Source of the DNA: an uncultured Clostridia bacterium
GTDB taxonomy: Bacteria; Bacillota; Clostridia; UBA1381
DNA length: 34,685 nucleotides
Assembly (NCBI GenBank): GCA_934481375.1
Contig: CAKSPN010000002.1
Location: 1-34,685, forward strand
Direction of reading: 5' to 3'
The position numbers and the translations under genes were made by a program. A model generated the notes under the pieces. It was not told the DNA's origin and did no database searches. It was given only the letters and a program-made list of their open reading frames with translations. Below, in pieces: positions 31,889 through 34,685 of this stretch. The stretch's first letter is position 1; every line of letters starts with the position of its first letter.

Positions 31889-32443
31889 ATGAAGAAAAAA
31901 ATATTTACAGGGTTATTGGCGTTGGTTATGGCTTTTGGTGCTTGTACGATTGTATCCTACGGAAATTACGGTATCGGAATGGGTTGTCCCGCTCCGACCG
32001 ACACTGCTTCTGCAAATCAAGAAGAGTCAACTGAAATCTATAAAATATGGGAAGCTATAGAAAGTAATAACAAAAAACAAGAGGAAGCTGACAGCGGCGA
32101 AATCAAAGTCACGGTAAACGGCAAAAAAGTTACATTTGATGTTCCGCCTCAGCTGATAAATAATTGCACAATGGTTCCGCTTCGTAAAATATTCGAAGCC
32201 ATAGGCGCCGATGTGCTGTGGGACGGAGAAACCCAAACCGTAACCGCTGCGAAAGGCGATCAAAAAGTAGTCGCTGCAATTAATAATACAAATGCTTATG
32301 TCAACGGAGCGTTGAGAATATTAAATGTACCGCCCGTAATCATTGAAGGACGCACTCTTGTCCCGGTGAGATTTATTGCGACGGCTCTCGGTGCCAATGT
32401 GGAGTGGAACAGCAAAACCAACACGGTTGTTATAAATACTTGA
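31889..32443 (+). CDS. Secreted copper-amine-oxidase-like (stalk) domain protein
   Basis: A 184-residue exported protein. The signal peptide is MKKKIFTGLLALVMAFGACT; the FGAC text is a poor lipobox. A linker (about 25-65) is followed by the copper amine oxidase N-domain (PF07833 type), with VTVNGKKVTFDVPPQLINNC, TMVPLRKIFEAIGADVLWDG, and the second half RTLVPVRFIATALGANVEWN. In Clostridia such domains occur in surface and secreted proteins and do not carry oxidase activity. Start ATG 31889 after ACGGAGGGG. A single gene, ended by a terminator. Confidence 0.88.
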   Translation: MKKKIFTGLLALVMAFGACTIVSYGNYGIGMGCPAPTDTASANQEESTEIYKIWEAIESNNKKQEEADSGEIKVTVNGKKVTFDVPPQLINNCTMVPLRKIFEAIGADVLWDGETQTVTAAKGDQKVVAAINNTNAYVNGALRILNVPPVIIEGRTLVPVRFIATALGANVEWNSKTNTVVINT

Positions 32444-32466
32444 GCGTGTTACTCTATATAAATAAG

Positions 32467-32494
32467 GGAGCGGTGCAAAACACCGCTCCATTTT
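32467..32494 (+). terminator. Terminator after the stalk-domain gene
   Basis: GGAGCGGTG (32467-32475), 5-nt loop, CACCGCTCC (32481-32489), then ATTTT. Confidence 0.82.
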
Positions 32495-32534
32495 AGTCTT
32501 TTCGGCTCCTTGACTTCGTCATCTGCAAGCGATT

Positions 32535-33281
32535 TTACGTATGTGTATACTGCCCATGCTTTTTAGCTTTTTTACCGTATTGGATTGCAAATTTAGGGCA
32601 GTGATGTAAGCAAGCCAAGCACATTACACATTGTTCTTTAATCCATTCAGGTTTGCGGTCTTTGAGCTTAATGGCGGAAACAGGGCAATTTTTGGCACAT
32701 AATCCACACCCAACGCAGGTATCTTCAACTGAAAAATACTTTGTTTTACGCATCGAATTATATTCGATATTATAGCCTATCTTTGCAAGCGGATAAGGTA
32801 GCTTATTTTTCATAAAATCTCCTACGGTAAAATTTTTTATTCGTTTTATAATATTGTTGATTTCAAGCTCTGCATTATCATTTATACGCCGAACTTTTTC
32901 TTTATTGCTCAAATCAAAAATCGGAGTCCAAGTATCCGGCATTTTCACACCGAATTTTGCGGACAACGGCAAGCCTTTAGGGGCAAGAATATTATCTGCA
33001 AATTTTCCGATTTGTCCCGGAGTTGTTCCATAGGTTGCGATAAAAAACATATAGTCAGGCTTGCGGCTTAAATCTAATCTTTGTAAAAATTCAGTTACGA
33101 TAACAGGCAATCCCCAAGAGTATGTGGGGCTTACGATACCAAGTGTTTTGCATTTCTCATCAAATGAGAAAATTTGTTTTTTACAGCAATCTGTAATAGA
33201 AACGGCAGTGTCGCCTGTTTCGGCTGCAATCCTTTTGGCAACATATTCGCTGTTTCCGGTTGCTGAAAAATATAAAATCAT
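32535..33281 (-). CDS. EFR1-family flavodoxin/ferredoxin fusion protein
   Basis: A 248-residue protein. Residues 1-150 form a flavodoxin-like domain with the FMN phosphate loop YFSATGNSEYVA and SPTYSWGLPV. The C-terminal part holds two 4Fe-4S clusters: C189, C192, C195, C199 (CVGCGLCAKNCP) and C218, C221, C224, C228 (CVMCLACLHHCP). It is an electron carrier or reductase of unknown partner. Ribosome site AAGGAG precedes ATG 33281. It starts 11 nt after the SDR gene, in the same operon. Confidence 0.92.
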   Translation of the reverse strand: MILYFSATGNSEYVAKRIAAETGDTAVSITDCCKKQIFSFDEKCKTLGIVSPTYSWGLPVIVTEFLQRLDLSRKPDYMFFIATYGTTPGQIGKFADNILAPKGLPLSAKFGVKMPDTWTPIFDLSNKEKVRRINDNAELEINNIIKRIKNFTVGDFMKNKLPYPLAKIGYNIEYNSMRKTKYFSVEDTCVGCGLCAKNCPVSAIKLKDRKPEWIKEQCVMCLACLHHCPKFAIQYGKKAKKHGQYTHT

Positions 33282-33292
33282 AATCTATCTCC

Positions 33293-34042
33293 TTATCCAA
33301 GACCTGCAAATTTAACAAGAAGTGTATGCGGAATAAGCTTTGCAAGCAATCGGTAGCATTTATAAAATGCTCCGGTAGTGTAAACGGCTCTGCCTTTCTT
33401 TGCCGCTTTTAATGATTTCAAAGCAGCAGTCTTTGGGTCGATTACAGGCAAGCGGCTTTGACCCTTTGTAAGTTCGGGTCTTGTCATTTCGGTAAGCATA
33501 AAACCAGGACACACAGCACATACATTTATGTGTCTGTCTTTAAGTTCCTCACGCAGTCCAAGAGAAAGTGCGGATACATAGGATTTTGATGCACAATAAA
33601 CGATTAAGTTTGTGTTCGGGACAAATGCAGAGGTTGAGGATACTTCCAAAATTGTACCGCCGTCTATGATATATGGCAGACATACCTTTGTTATCGCCGT
33701 TGCTCCTTTGCAGTTCAGGTCAATGATTTTTAGCATACTTTCAAGTTCCATATCCTCAAAAGGAGAACCGATTGACATCCCTGCATCATTTATTATAACT
33801 TTAATCTGAGGATTATTGTTTTTTAATTTTTCTTCCAGTATTTTGAAACTGCTCATATCAGTCATATCCATAGGAATAATTACACAATGTTTATCGGGAT
33901 ATTTCACAGCAACTTCTTTTAATCGTTCTTCACGACGGGCGATCAGCCATAATTCATCTATTTCGGGGAATAATTTTGTGACGGCGTCAATATAGCAGAC
34001 AACGAGTCCGGAAGATGCTCCGGTTATAACTGCAATACTCAT
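33293..34042 (-). CDS. SDR-family oxidoreductase with altered nucleotide-binding motif
   Basis: A 249-residue short-chain dehydrogenase. The nucleotide-binding start is AVITGASSGLVVCYIDAVTK. The family motif TGxxxGxG has G8 and G12, but the third glycine (position 14) is Val. The NNAG motif reads NDAG (85-88). The catalytic Ser lies in EVSSTSAF (near 135-138), and the YxxxK pair is Y149-K153. An acidic/basic residue pattern after beta-2 (IARREERL) suggests NADP. Start: ATG 34042, which places TGASSG at the normal distance; the frame upstream to 34303 is not coding. Divergent from a TetR regulator. Confidence 0.82.
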   Translation of the reverse strand: MSIAVITGASSGLVVCYIDAVTKLFPEIDELWLIARREERLKEVAVKYPDKHCVIIPMDMTDMSSFKILEEKLKNNNPQIKVIINDAGMSIGSPFEDMELESMLKIIDLNCKGATAITKVCLPYIIDGGTILEVSSTSAFVPNTNLIVYCASKSYVSALSLGLREELKDRHINVCAVCPGFMLTEMTRPELTKGQSRLPVIDPKTAALKSLKAAKKGRAVYTTGAFYKCYRLLAKLIPHTLLVKFAGLG

Positions 34043-34193
34043 AAAAGCACTCTTTTTTACGCAAGTGAATAAATATAGACACTTGCAAAATTTATGATTC
34101 CATACTATACTGCAACAGGGAACAAAACAAGTGACAAATGAACCTGCCTGTTTAAAGTTGGACAAATATTGAATTTTGCAAAAGGAATCAATT

Positions 34194-34685
34194 ATGAAAT
34201 ACGATATTACAAAGCCATTAACAAAAGGAGCAAAGCGAACGCTGGGGGCATTCCGTAGGGAAATGTTTATGTTTTTGTCTGAGAGATCCTTTGAGAAAAT
34301 CACTGTTGGTCAGTTATGCGAAGCGGCACAATATCCCCGTGCGACATTTTATAATTACTTTGATGATAAATATGATCTGCTTGGTTACTGTTGGCAGACA
34401 CTTGCTGAGCAGGTGGGATTTAGTGATTATCATCATGCCGAAGAAAATGAAATGCTGTACCTTTATTTTGACCGAATTTATGATTTTACAAAGCAACATG
34501 AAGCTGTTATACACAAGGTTCTTTTGCATAACAGCGAGGTTGGATATATGTTTTCAAGCTTCAGAAATTTTCTGAATAACAAAATGCGCTTTATATTTAA
34601 AACCTGTCCGGAAGCAATGCAAAAAGACATTCCGAATGAACTGCTTGCAGACCATTACAGCAATACATTGTTTCTTGTATGGCAG
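34194..34685 (+). CDS. TetR-family transcriptional regulator, partial (cut by window end)
   Basis: The open frame from ATG 34194 (AAAGGA upstream) gives 164 residues up to the window end. The N-terminal helix-turn-helix is FLSERSFEKITVGQLCEAAQ followed by YPRATFYNYFDDKYDLLGYC, a clear TetR signature. The rest is the start of the helical ligand domain. It is divergent from the SDR/EFR1 operon, which it probably represses. In the 151-bp gap the decamer TTGCAAAATT (34083-34092) recurs inverted at 34172-34181, near each start; this is a possible operator pair, not shown to bind. Confidence 0.88.
   Translation, partial: MKYDITKPLTKGAKRTLGAFRREMFMFLSERSFEKITVGQLCEAAQYPRATFYNYFDDKYDLLGYCWQTLAEQVGFSDYHHAEENEMLYLYFDRIYDFTKQHEAVIHKVLLHNSEVGYMFSSFRNFLNNKMRFIFKTCPEAMQKDIPNELLADHYSNTLFLVWQ

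Overview
The window looks like a chromosomal segment of a low-to-mid G+C, Gram-positive-type anaerobe of the class Clostridia (Firmicutes/Bacillota), probably a gut commensal. The reasons are strong AGGAGG-type ribosome sites with some TTG and GTG starts, many sigma-A promoters with exactly 17-bp spacing, hairpin-plus-T terminators, and families typical of Clostridia: EFR1 flavodoxin-ferredoxin, the GGGtGRT protein, PadR with a HAAS/DUF1700 partner, and YczE-type membrane proteins. Species cannot be named from this sequence alone.

Layout. Bases 1-7.7 kb hold amino-acid and housekeeping genes. They are a partial acetolactate synthase gene (ilvB, minus strand) behind a structured leader, a degenerate asparagine-synthetase-like gene (minus), and a plus-strand run of ilvA, a YfbR-like HD protein, recX, rimO, pgsA and a small membrane protein. 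A cluster of short palindromic repeats lies between rimO and pgsA. 7.7-15.3 kb carries a possible IS200/IS605-derived mini-element, a branched-chain amino-acid transporter gene (brnQ), a PadR/DUF1700/DUF4097 operon, the uracil salvage pair uraA-upp, a HAD phosphatase and ychF. 15.3-21.4 kb carries a divergent AraC regulator/Gfo-Idh-MocA oxidoreductase pair, a histidine phosphatase plus Tam-like methyltransferase operon, a two-gene operon encoding a NifU-like protein and a GGGtGRT protein (conserved, function unknown to me), and an initiator tRNA gene.

21.5-26.8 kb is an accessory zone. It has a YczE-type gene broken by one in-frame TAG, a short gene relic, and a small AT-rich glycan cluster (HpcH/HpaI-type aldolase, PglC-like sugar transferase, D-2-hydroxyacid dehydrogenase, GT4 glycosyltransferase) that ends in a decayed glycosyltransferase pseudogene. 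No flippase or polymerase is present.

26.8-34.7 kb is a glycan-degradation and redox region. It has a GH35 beta-galactosidase, an AraC regulator, a GH89-type alpha-N-acetylglucosaminidase (both enzymes without signal peptides, so probably cytoplasmic), a secreted copper-amine-oxidase-like (stalk) domain protein, and a TetR regulator (cut by the window end) divergent from an SDR/EFR1-ferredoxin pair.

The less-described items most worth following are the NifU-like/GGGtGRT operon, the asparagine synthetase relic that has lost its catalytic Cys2 and its ATP-binding core, the aldolase/dehydrogenase glycan cluster, and the ilvB leader with a possible antisense transcript.
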